From NCBI RefSeq assembly GCF_002775205.1, contig NC_036450.1:11303479-11367478 (forward strand): 64,000 nt of DNA, read 5' to 3'. Position numbers and translations under genes: made by a program. Every line of letters starts with the position of its first letter. The first letter of the stretch is position 1. The stretch is from Xiphophorus maculatus. Taxonomy: Eukaryota; Chordata; Actinopteri; Cyprinodontiformes; Poeciliidae. The notes beneath the pieces were generated by a model that worked only from the letters and a program-made list of their open reading frames with translations, made no database searches and had not been told where the DNA came from. Shown piece after piece: positions 25,681 through 36,157 of this stretch.

Positions 25681-26369
25681 CTTCGCAACTTGGCTTAACC
25701 TAGTAAATACTCAAACTAAATAAAATTTAATCTCAAAATAAATACGGCAGTAAACCAGCAGCACCATGAAGACCAAGGAACACAGCGGTAAAGTTGTGGA
25801 GAACATGGTTTGTGTTACACGCTTGTCACGCTGGTCGAACGGACATGAAGGTGGGACCCAAACGTTGCATACAAACATACTCAGAATGACATCAGTAGAA
25901 ACTTCTTCTTTAATTGCACAGCAATAGTGCACACAAAACCACAAACCAACAATAGGAACAATAGATAACAGACTCTTTAAATACAAGTGAATAGAAATTG
26001 GCAGAGGCCATTCCAGGGCATGAAACTACTACTACATGCTGCAAGATGGAAAATACAGCAAGAATATTTACATTAAATAAGAGCAGAAAAAAAAGTACGT
26101 TTTACAAAAAAATACAAACTGAAAACAAACTTTAAATTATTTCCAATGATTACTCCAAAGAAAGCACTACGTTACCACAATTCTCTACTTAAATCAATTT
26201 CTCGTTAAGGTGCAGTGCCAGAAATAGTAAGTTGTGGATAAACCCAGTTTTTGGGGGGGGGTTTTATGTTGGTGCTCAGGCACATCAATTTAGATTGTTC
26301 TTTTAAAGTTATAATCCACTCATCTAGTGCTCCATTAGATGTGAGGCTTCTTTTCAACCTGCTCTTGTT

Positions 26370-26480
26370 TTCTGGTTACTTGCAATCAGCAGGTTGGTGG
26401 TTCAATTCCAGCAAAAGCCCAAATATGTCTTGTGGCTTTCCCCTTAAGCAACACCCTTAACAGCTTTAAGTGTAATTTCA
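26370..26480 (+). repeat. tRNA-SINE remnant
   Basis: GCAGGTTGGTGGTTCAATTC is a SINE B-box region, followed by a degraded 'cccttaagcaacacccttaac' body text. Confidence 0.5.
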
Positions 26481-26484
26481 AATA

Positions 26485-27380
26485 AATTAAGTTGTAAGCA
26501 AGTTGTAAAATAAAGGGGAAGACATTTCCATCAATGGCTCTTTGGATTTATTTTTATCATTACAGAAATGAAGGTTACACAAGAACAAGAAGACTCGTTG
26601 AGCACAACACACACACACACCCACATGCAAAGGGAATTGAAAAGATTTGGTGCAGGCCTTTTGGAGTGGCACTGTGGTAATTTATTCAGCATTCATTTTA
26701 ACACATTGTGCATGCCTAAGTGCCAATCTTCCTTTTTGGTGAGTTTCTATGATTTTATGTCCCATAAAAACACATGCGGTTTGCCCCACAATAGCCTATT
26801 TAAGTTACATTAGTACTGAAAATTCTCCCAGTAAAGAAAATTAAGCTATGATACTACAAGATCATCTCTGTTAGTTATCTTCTCCCTGCCGAGATGTGCC
26901 ACTCTGATAGCCTGCAGAGAGCTGAATGACTCTCTTGGACGAGAGGTCTAAAACTGAGGCTTACCTCCATTTCTGTCAGTATTTTCTCCCCCGTCTAAAC
27001 CATAACAATCATAGCTGTAGCGGTGTAAAATGGTTTATGCCATAAGATAAGTATTATTTGACTCTGTTTTGTGTTTGTAATTTACTGTGTATGTTATGAT
27101 TAATTTGTGTCATATAAATGTTCATACTGTAAAACAAATTATGAACGCATGGAGGCTGCTCAACTTCCTCCATTTAACATGTATTCCAATTTGAAGCTAT
27201 GTTACCTAGCTGCTTCAGATAAGTCCCTACCTTTGATTAAATCTAAGACACTGCAGTGATGGAAATTGGAGCATCCCCTCTTCAGCCCAGTGATTATCAT
27301 GATAGGCAGATTCTAACACTTCCAGTCTAAATTAATAAAAAGGTTCATTTTATTGTCTGAGCCACACACTTTCTTAAAAC
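26485..27380. other. Gene desert
   Basis: No gene and no clear repeat beyond a short CA run near 26,610. Confidence 0.5.
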
Positions 27381-27382
27381 AT

Positions 27383-28149
27383 CAGTGCCTTGCAAATGTT
27401 TTCATTGAGCTTCCTGATTTTGTTACACTACAACCTTCAGTTGATATCATTAGAATAGCGATAAACTAACATAACGAATACTTATAAAGCAGAAAGAAAA
27501 TAATTGATTTTTTTCCCAATCTTTTTCCAGACTAAAAATTCAAAATGAGACAGCCGACTTTACACTCATAATCTCATGCAAATTCTATGGGCTTTTATGG
27601 AAAAAAGCTGTTCTTGAAGTATAGAAAAATGAATTTATTTTTGCTGTTTGCTACAATCTATTTGGAGGGCAAAACCTTACAAAGTAAGTACTCTGATCAT
27701 ATGAAACTAAAATTACGCTTTTTTCTGTACACAATGCTACAATGTCAGAAAATAAGCACTGCACAGCAGCTTTAAAATGCCAAACCCATGGTGAAAAATG
27801 GTGGTGGTAGCATTATGCTGAGGGAACAGGAAAGCTGACAAAAGCATTCCGCTAAATCCAATCTCCTTTGAGGAAACAGCCAAGGAAAAAAACCTCATGT
27901 GTTGTTAATTCAAAGTCTGTGCTTAAATCCAATGAGAATGTTTGACAAAACTTTTATATTGCCATTCACAGATGCTCTCCATCTAAAGTGACTAGGCTTG
28001 TTCTATTTTATAATAGCACATAGGCAATACTGTCAATCTGTAGATGTGCATAGTCAAACATATTTAAAAAGACTTTCAACTGTGTTTGCAGTGAAAAGTG
28101 ACTCTGCCAAGCATTGATTCTGGGAAACTGAAGACAAATGCAAGGCACA
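27383..28149 (+). mobile_element. Non-autonomous Tc1-like element with recognisable ends
   Basis: The left end CAGTGCCTTGCAAATGTTTT has a partial inverted partner near 28,134-28,149 (ACAAATGCAAGGCACA). In between, near 27,797, AATGGTGGTGGTAGCATTAT is a relic of the transposase GGGSIML box. The ~770-bp copy is degenerate and cannot encode a transposase. Confidence 0.65.
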
Positions 28150-28604
28150 CTTCTGATCTTTAATTCTAAAAAATAAATGAGAACCGTGTATCAATTTCAC
28201 TCTACATTAATGTGCCATTTTGTATAATTTATTTAAAAAATCATAGTCTGTGGCATGGATACTTCTGCAAAGTTTTGCATGTTTGATTTATAAAAGATTT
28301 AAGACCTTAAAACAGCTGTTATACATGTGTAGTGCATTAGTATTCCATTAAATGTGAATGTTGGACTGAATTGTCTGGTTTTCCTTTGGTTTTCTAAAGA
28401 AGAAAATATTGCCCAGACAATCCATCATGATTCAGTGATAATGTAATTTTGACCACAGAAACAAACACAACTTTACACTCAATGGAATGGATTTCCAATT
28501 TCATTCAATTCATCTTAAAGGTTTAACAATTTGTCTTCACAGTGTTTGTTTGATGTGTTTTGATGGCTCTAATAGGGCCAAGACAACAGATTGCTTCTTC
28601 ACAA

Positions 28605-28623
28605 ACACACACACACACACACC
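28605..28623. repeat. CA microsatellite
   Basis: About nine CA units. Confidence 0.85.
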
Positions 28624-28659
28624 CACTGTCACATGTGACCTTGCAGCCTCTCAGCTTTG

Positions 28660-28820
28660 CTTGCTTTAAAAGCACAGTGTAGCGCCCAGCAGTCTGTCTG
28701 CACTGCACAGCTAATTGGCTACAGCTCAGTGTTCACTGTTAACGTCTCATTACGCATTCCACTTAAAATAACTTCCACAAGTTTGCTTGTGCACAGGGAT
28801 CATTAAAAGTCAAGCAAGTC
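28660..28820. promoter_or_regulatory. Candidate regulatory block
   Basis: A balanced, repeat-free block with CAGCTAATTGGCTAC and CTCATTACGCATTCC, next to a CA microsatellite. Confidence 0.2.
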
Positions 28821-28824
28821 TTTA

Positions 28825-30115
28825 ATTATAAGACCTGGTTGTTTGGTAAATAAAATTATATTTCAATCTTATTGAGTCCTTTTTTAAAAAAAATATATAA
28901 ATAAACAATAATAATAACATTCTCTTGAAATATAATCACAGAAATAAAATATGTAAGTATCTAATCACAAGTTTTATGATTGTAAGTTCTTTGCTGTGTG
29001 GAAAGTTTCTGAAATTACATAGCGCAACAAACTTCTCTCGACTTTCTTGATCTCAGTCATGAAGAGGTGTATTCTCTGCATGTAAGACAGATAGACATTC
29101 TTAATTTTAGACAATAATTTAGCACACTGTGCGGTAATTTACAAGACTGCTCCATTTTCATTTGCAGAGACTAAGGGGATCGCCAGCTTCTGTCTCAAAG
29201 GAAGATGTGTCTGAATAAGAGTGAGGTCAATGCTTTGTCAATTAATTAAAATAAAGGATGGGGTTTTTTTTCACAGTCCAAAATGGATAATTTCTTACAG
29301 ACAGGAATAAGCCCTCTGAGTGAAGGTTTGTGATTGATTTAGAGTATTTATAAACCTTGAATGTCTTCCAAGGTTTTTAAATAATTCACAAATTTAAGAG
29401 AATCTTAATTGTTGCCAGTTTAAGAGGTATTTTAGGCTATAAATCATTATACACAGTGAACTAAACTGAGAACTTAACATTGTGCGGTAGAACAAGTTTC
29501 TGTGTATTTAAGGATTGAATTCAAGCACAGAAACACTGGCACATATATGCACACTTCTGTGACAATAGCAGCATCAAAAGAAGCATTTGGACTCTTCTAC
29601 ACAGCTGATCATTATTATATTAAATTCTAATAACTCAAACTTAACTCAAACACACCGCCAGATCCATTTCACTGAGGCACATGCCATTGATTATATCTTA
29701 TTTCTGGACATACAGTGGACCCCCCGCCTATTCACTGTTCACTTTTACCTTCCACTCAACTTTCCATTAATATGCTCGTGGATACAGCACTTTTCAAGCC
29801 AGCTTTTATAATGGCTTATTGTGGTCATCCCCGCATCACTGGACAACTAGCAATAAGTATTTTCCATAATTGTGTAGGTGGTAAACAACATAACATTTTA
29901 CTGGTCTTTTTTTTTTTTTCAAATTCTTTCTGACTGAGACGCTGAGCTTGGATTTTTGGTATAATCAATGACTGTTGAATTCGCAGCAAATACATCTTTT
30001 TTGGGTAGCGAATGTATGTATGAGTGATTATGTGATATTCAAGATAAATTAAAACAAGGCGCTGCTCAATATTGCGCATAATTCCCTTTTCAAGGCATTG
30101 ATTTCAAATTTTTGA
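28825..30115. other. Gene desert
   Basis: AT-rich unique sequence. Short overlapping ORFs near 29,590-30,080 have no family match. Confidence 0.5.
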
Positions 30116-30119
30116 AGAA

Positions 30120-30380
30120 CTACTTCAATCGCATCAGCTGTATTTTGCGTATTTCTAAGTACTTCAGTGGGTGATGTTCCAGATCCTCCGTGAATTATGA
30201 GAACCTCTTCTGGACGGCCTGCTGAGCTAATTGGTACAAGCGCCTCGGGGCAAAAACGCCTTTAACAAACTGAGGCCATGCATGTATCGCTCAGGGGGCT
30301 AAGATAGAATTAAGAAAAAATAAAAATGTAATCAGAAAACTTGACTTTGTAAACATTTGTTTTAATATACGGACTCTCTA

Positions 30381-30426
<46 letters not shown>

Positions 30427-30720
30427 AATCGGAAATGAAAGAAACTGATTTAAACCTGAAAATCCAGAGTGTAGCCTGCTGTAGACGGCCTGTTTTTCCA
30501 GGACGGGCCATTGCTGGTACACAGTGGCTAATAATGCAGCTTAATAGGCTGTGACATGGCAAGACTAATACTGTAAATAGACCAATAATGTGTCTGCATT
30601 CTTTTATTGTGATAATGTAGTGATGCTTCCATGAAGCAGGGGAGAGTAATGACCCGCACCTGCATGTGTTGGCACAGGGGGGATGAGTGCACAGACGCGC
30701 CCGCGCACCCGCTCAAATCC
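30120..30720. promoter_or_regulatory. Candidate skor2 upstream regulatory block
   Basis: Two unique GC-balanced stretches (30,120-30,300 and 30,440-30,720) flank the poly-C tract. They have GAGCTAATTGGTAC, GGCTAATAATGCAGCTTAAT and CACCTGCATG (E-box). The block is about 3.2-3.8 kb upstream of the skor2 first exon. Confidence 0.35.
30384..30428. repeat. Poly-C (33) followed by poly-A (12)
   Basis: An uninterrupted run of 33 C residues is joined directly to 12 A residues. The G-rich strand could form quadruplexes and the C-rich strand i-motifs. The true length is uncertain because such runs are often mis-sequenced. Confidence 0.85.
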
Positions 30721-31139
30721 AAAAACCCAGGAGAGGAAACCCCTTAAAATACTGCGTATATAAAACAAAATATCAATTAGAGTATTTTTTTTTTCTAATT
30801 TGCATAAGATGCGAGTTAAATCTTTGCTGCAGATGAACAGTGAAAGGACGTGAAGCATTAAGTAAGGATTAAAACGGCGAAATGCGGGGCGATTGTACTA
30901 TACTGTAGCCTACATTTAAATCCACAAATTAATATAAGAGCCACTGTGTTGTTACAGAACCAACTGGAAGCAGTTTGGCTAATAAATTCCGATGTATTTC
31001 ATAGTGAAGAACTGAACCGAACGGTCTGGACTATGATTTGTATTTGTGTAATTTTTTGTTTTTAGGAATTAAAAGCAATTGTGTCAGGAGACATTTCATA
31101 TTAAAAATGAAATCAGTGCTGTGCTGTAATGCAGACTCG

Positions 31140-31520
31140 ACCCAGAGCGTTTTGACAAAAGGAGGTGACGCGTTTTAATATGGAAATCACTGGCTAGGGG
31201 CATACGTCATTTATTGACAGATTTGATGTTAAATGTCTCAAGCTCACTTAGTCTTGTAGCTCTTAATTTATTATGTTTTTTTTTTTTTTGTCTCTCTCTC
31301 TTTCTCTTTCTCTTACCACTCTCCCGTTCTGACCCGCAGAGGTCACACACGCAATTCTTTTTTTAAACGCATGATTAATTCCTCAGTAGGGCAAGCGGCT
31401 AATGCATTCGGAAAAAAAAAGTTAAATGTATTCCAACGGGGCTATTAGCGCTATTGTGTTCCAATAAGGCTTTTTCCTGCTTTGCGTGGTTTAGTCATGC
31501 AGTACGTTTGATAACATGTC
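31140..31520. promoter_or_regulatory. Candidate skor2 upstream regulatory block
   Basis: Text such as GACGCGTTTTAATATGGAAA, CATTTATTGACAGATTTGAT (MEIS-like TGACAG) and GGCTATTAGCGCTATTG looks unique and motif-rich, with a poly-T/CT stretch in the middle. Confidence 0.35.
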
Positions 31521-31714
31521 AGACATACTTATCCCGGGACAAAAAAAAGTTGTTCCATTATGCTCTTTCCAAAAGTCTCTCCAATTGTATTTTTGCCTAA
31601 TATATAAGTTCATATATTTTTCCATTTATCAAATCAAATTAAAAAAATCTAGCTTTCTTTTTGTACTTTTTCACTTTTCCGAAGATGTACATAAAACGAT
31701 CATTTTGCTTATTT

Positions 31715-31885
31715 TATGTTCATTGTGCGCGCACGCCCCTCCCATCTTGGTGTCCTCCCGTGGGGTTTGTCCGCGAGACAAAAGCGCGCGCGGTGACAAC
31801 CTAAATTGGTTGAAAAGAAGCAGATGGGGTCTCGTGCTTCTCTCGGTGCGTCGCTCATGCATCAGGGGCATGCGCGCACAGATTT
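31715..31885. promoter_or_regulatory. CpG-rich patch upstream of skor2
   Basis: Dense CpG (GTGCGCGCACGCCCC, AAAGCGCGCGCGGTGAC, CATGCGCGCACAG) about 2 kb before the first skor2 exon. It may be an alternative promoter or a hypomethylated enhancer. Confidence 0.35.
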
Positions 31886-32053
31886 AAAGCGGAGACTAAA
31901 AGCGACTCTGCTATCTTAATCAAGATGCTCTAATGTTAAAATATATCAGGTGACGGTTACAGATAGTTTCAAAAATAGGTACCCTGACTGCTAATGCACT
32001 GATTTATAATTTAAAGACCGCGAATAATGATAATAACAAGACGCAAAAAACAA

Positions 32054-32057
<4 letters not shown>

Positions 32058-32133
<76 letters not shown>
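32058..32133. repeat. Long AT microsatellite
   Basis: About 76 bases of unbroken AT repeats, self-complementary. Confidence 0.95.
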
Positions 32134-32137
<4 letters not shown>

Positions 32138-32139
32138 TG

Positions 32140-33480
32140 TTACAAATGTTGAACGTCTAAGAAATTTAATTTTTGCTGCAAAAAAGGGAAAATGCTGGTA
32201 AAAATACTTTCATGATAAGGTATTTATTTAATCAGACATACAATGTTTGAAAGTTTTGCAAGATGAGACTTCCTTAAGAGTTTTTCTGCATATGTGCTGA
32301 ATGATGACATTTTTTTTTTAAGAATCTTATTGATTTATCAAGACAACCCATGTTGTATGAAGCCTTAAGGTTTATTCATCTTTCAAACACGTACCTCTAG
32401 ATGCACCATTTATATTGAAGTGAGTCGTGTTCATTTTAGAGTTTGGTATAGCTCTAAAACTTGTTGGTCCCCTGAAAAAAAAAAATGTTTCGAGGAGCTT
32501 GTTCAGGTGCCTTTTATAGCACGGTGCGCTCCTTCTGAGCTCCTCTTACCTTCAATTACAACAGATGATAGCCCATAGGCTACAGCGTGCTTCCTGCTGC
32601 CGCGCATCCCTTGGGACCAACCTGCACATGCAGGGAGAGTCAAGTTTCCAAAAGCCTTCTCAGCGTTGAATGTGGGTATCAGCTGCTCTGACAGACATTA
32701 TTCTGATCTCCCAGACTGTGTAGCCTATACCTGTCTGTCTGCTGCCTCAGCTTTTATTTCCCCCTCTCTTCTGCTCCTGCTTCTGTGGTTGGAATATTGT
32801 TTTAGTCCACACTCTGTCTGTGTTTAAAAGCCACATCTCCTTTTGCCACTTTCCGCTTCTGGCTGTCTGGTGCCAGCAGTCTGTTTTGACATCAGTTTAC
32901 TGGTAATTAATTTGTAACTCAGACAGAGGCGAATCAAGACTGCATAGGGCCTTGAGCAGAATTTGATTGGGGCGCCTTCCAACTACCATTAGGTGCTATA
33001 ACTCGGTACTCCTAACTTTGAGGATGAAATCTGTATGTTCAAAGTAGAAAACGACTTTTTTTAGTTCTTGGAAATTCTGTTCTACCTAAGTGGAGGGTGG
33101 AAATTAACATAACACACATATTCCTCTATTGTGCTATTTCCTGCGGTATAAATGTATATTTTGCGGTCCAGTTGTGCTGTTGTGTTAAAAAAATAAAATA
33201 ATTGAAAACAATTTGACAATTTAACACATTTCTAATACAGAAATGTAACTGGTTCCACTATGCCATGTGGAACCAGGAAGACTACTGACTTGTCAGCTGT
33301 CCAATAGATTGATTCCCTTCACAAGGAGGGAAAGTCACAAAAAATGCTAAAGATGACTGCTTATAGAGAGCTGTATCCAATCCTATTAATGGGAAGTTGA
33401 GTGGAAGGAAACGAGTTGTAGAAAAAGGTGCACAATCATCTGTGCATGTTTAAATACACACATAGACTAGAAGTCATTGT
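32140..33480. other. Upstream of skor2
   Basis: No coding sequence. The part 32,500-32,900 is GC-richer and may belong to the skor2 regulatory region. Confidence 0.4.
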
Positions 33481-33487
33481 CTTTAAT

Positions 33488-33565
33488 ATAATATATATAT
33501 TCCATATATATGGAATATATATATATGGAATTTATATATTCCATATATAAAAATATATCCCAACT
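33488..33565. repeat. AT-rich palindrome cluster
   Basis: TTCCATATATATGGAA is a perfect 16-bp palindrome, followed by a TATATGGAAT ... ATTCCATATA inverted pair. Several hairpins are possible just upstream of skor2. Confidence 0.75.
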
Positions 33566-33879
33566 TACAGTCGACACTGACATACAATTTGATCAGGAAA
33601 TTTATGCTTAATGTAGAGTAAAATTGGAATATTGATTCTTCACAAAGAAACTCAAGTAAATTAATGAACTCGTGATTAAGTCTAAGTTTTGTTGACCTAA
33701 AGAGTTTTTTACTTGGGATGAGATTTGCGTTTGCAACATTTTATTGGTTGTTGGAAAGACTTTATTTAAGCAGTTTAGTGGGACAGAGCAGCAAAGCGTG
33801 TGAAGCGGAGGGTAAGGAAAGTGACTAAAGCTGTCCTGGACGGTGGGCTGAGCTAAGGCTGCACGCCAATCAAGCTCAA

Positions 33880-34207
33880 GGCAGGTAGAGAGATGAAGGG
33901 AAAGCGAGAGAGAGAGAGAGGCAGGCACTCACAGGGAGAGGGAGAGGAGGAGCGCGAGATTAGGACAGCGCGTGGCAGCGCTGAAAAGAGGGATAAAGCC
34001 TGCGCGAGCGTCGCAGTTTACTCACACCTCACGAGCGGGTTCACGCCACAGTTAAAGAAAAAACTCCGGTACTTTCAGCGCGAACTTCCCGGAATTACCT
34101 GAGTGAGGAAAAAATGAAAATGTTTCTGCTGCGTGGGATAAATCGATCCAATTTGTGACGGGGTAACTTATTCTTGACGCGACTGGGAAACCCCGACAAA
34201 GTCAGAG
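33880..34207 (+). promoter_or_regulatory. skor2: Probable skor2 promoter and non-coding first exon
   Basis: The sequence becomes markedly CpG-rich between about 33,930 and 34,200, unlike the AT-rich surroundings. It ends in a strong splice donor (CAGAG then GTAAGA, cut after 34207). The matching acceptor is at 36126 (TTTCCAACAG), 31 bp before the skor2 ATG. I infer a 5' UTR exon here. The transcription start is not visible, so the left edge is approximate. A short upstream ORF (34114-34158) lies in the exon. Confidence 0.6.
34114..34158 (+). other. Upstream ORF of 14 codons in the putative skor2 5' UTR
   Basis: The frame ATG AAA ATG TTT ... TGA encodes 14 residues inside the predicted first exon, ending 49 bases before its donor. 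It has an A-rich start context. It would be read before the skor2 start if the first exon is as drawn. It may only be chance; no evidence of translation can be seen. Confidence 0.35.
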
Positions 34208-34306
34208 GTAAGAATTGTTTATTTGTTTACTCCTGCTCTGAAGCTGAAAGCTAAAATATCCCCGAAGATATAGTTCTTGTATCACTTTTCTAAACCACTT
34301 TACAAA

Positions 34307-34357
<51 letters not shown>

Positions 34358-36126
34358 TGTTAATTATAAATCAGCAGTTTACAGAGATTAGTCTTCCACG
34401 CAGGATATGGTTCAACTAACTGTTCTTCATAATCATTAGTTTGTATTTGTAGTCCGACGTATTGTTAGAAAATAATTACAATATATAAATAATAATGAAA
34501 ATAATCAAATAGTCTTGTAAAAATAATAATAACTAAAAAAAGTTTTATGTTCTCGTGTCCAAAACTTCCTTGGTAATAGTTTTTTTTTCTTTCTCGCTGG
34601 AGGCCAATGGTCATTAAGTTTAACGAATTAATGTTCCAGGTTTTAAATTTAATGCACATAAACAAGGGGCTGTGCTATCGCTTTAAATTTTAAGATATTA
34701 TATATATTTCTTGTTAGTTACCAGCCCTTTGCAGCTTAGGACTTTTTTTTTTCCTTTCTATAAAACCAATAGTTTTCGGGCCTCATAAAGTCACTGCAAG
34801 CAAAAATCTTTTTAAGGTGCTATCTGTTTTAAATTCAAACAACTAAATGATGATAAAATTTGTTTTGTCAACCAGCGCCTGAACATTGAGATATGATTTA
34901 AATTCAGACTGAGCTAAAACTGAAAACTGCTTTTGGCACATTGTAGCTACCCTTCAAACAAGGCATTAAACAAATAACACTGAACAGCACGTAGCCTAAA
35001 TGATAAGTAATTAAAAATAAGGATAAAATAACAGAGACAAGTTTATCATCGCATGGTGATTATTGGCAGATAAAGTGAGTCTTATTTGAGTAGTCCCTCA
35101 TTAGAGACGTTCACAGATGATGAACTGAAGTACTTCATGTGTCCTTTTTAACGCAGACATTTTTCTGACTGTTTCGGCATGGTGAGCTTTTACTTTTATT
35201 ACTGTCATTATCATGCATATTTTTAAAAAGGTTTTTTTTTTTTTTTTTAACCAGCAACAAAAACGGAAGGATAAACCAGAGGACCAGATATCATGATGCA
35301 GTGAGCATTAGGGAAAAATAAAACTGACTTCAAATGTAATCAGTTGCTGTTTAATTTCTGCAAAACCATCGATTGCAAGCTGCTTAAAATTGCATCATTT
35401 TGAGGTGTTCTTGAAGCACTTTCAGAATATTGTAGTTTCTATATATTTTTCTGTCATAAAAATTACTGAGTGGAAGAAAGTACAAATTGAACTATAAAGT
35501 TTTCTTATTCACTATATTTTACAAAACAGTATATTTTACATAGGGAATTAATTTTAAAAACGTTTTACATTTATTTAATTAGGTTGTTAGATGTAATAAT
35601 TTTCCAAATAATTTTTAGGAATATGTTTTTCTTGCCTTCTTTCATTTTCTTCTCAATCGACAGCTAAAACACACATGAGTAAAACTTCATAAAGTTGTAA
35701 AAAAATATTTTTGGATAAAGTCATTAAATTTAAATCCTGAAGATGAAGGTTTTGTAAATACAATTTTTGCACTTTTTAAAAGAACTTTGTTGTGACAATT
35801 TTTGGAATCATATGTTGCAGTTCAAAGGAAAATTAAGATAAATTAACTGGGATTTTTTTGTTTTACATATTCCAAGGTTTTCTAAAACACATATTAAAAA
35901 ATATATATTTTACTTGACATGAGAAATCAGAAAACATTTAAATGATAATGTTATACATTGTGTCTACATTTTTATCTCCTTACCTTTTGTTTTCATGCTA
36001 ATAAACTCATCAAAAGCAGTGTATCTGTGGCAACAGTTACGCATAAGTTTAACAAGATGATTTATATATATTTAAATATATATAATAATGTGACAATCAC
36101 GTTTCTTTATTTCCCTTTTCCAACAG
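34208..36126 (+). other. skor2 intron 1 (5' UTR intron)
   Basis: This AT-rich intron separates the non-coding exon from the main coding exon. It holds an ATT microsatellite at its start and poly-T tracts. I see no further exon. Confidence 0.5.
34307..34357. repeat. ATT microsatellite in skor2 intron 1
   Basis: About 17 ATT units, 100 bases after the first-exon donor. Confidence 0.95.
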
Positions 36127-36157
36127 GTTCAGCAGCAAAAAAAAAAAAATTCCAAGC

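Noticed and set aside
25780..26000. Possible retroelement or hAT terminal sequence near GTCACGCTGGTCGAACGGAC
   Set aside because: It vaguely resembles a common fish repeat phrase, but I could not find a partner end or an ORF.
30310..30562. Gly-rich minus-strand ORFs
   Set aside because: They read through the poly-C tract.
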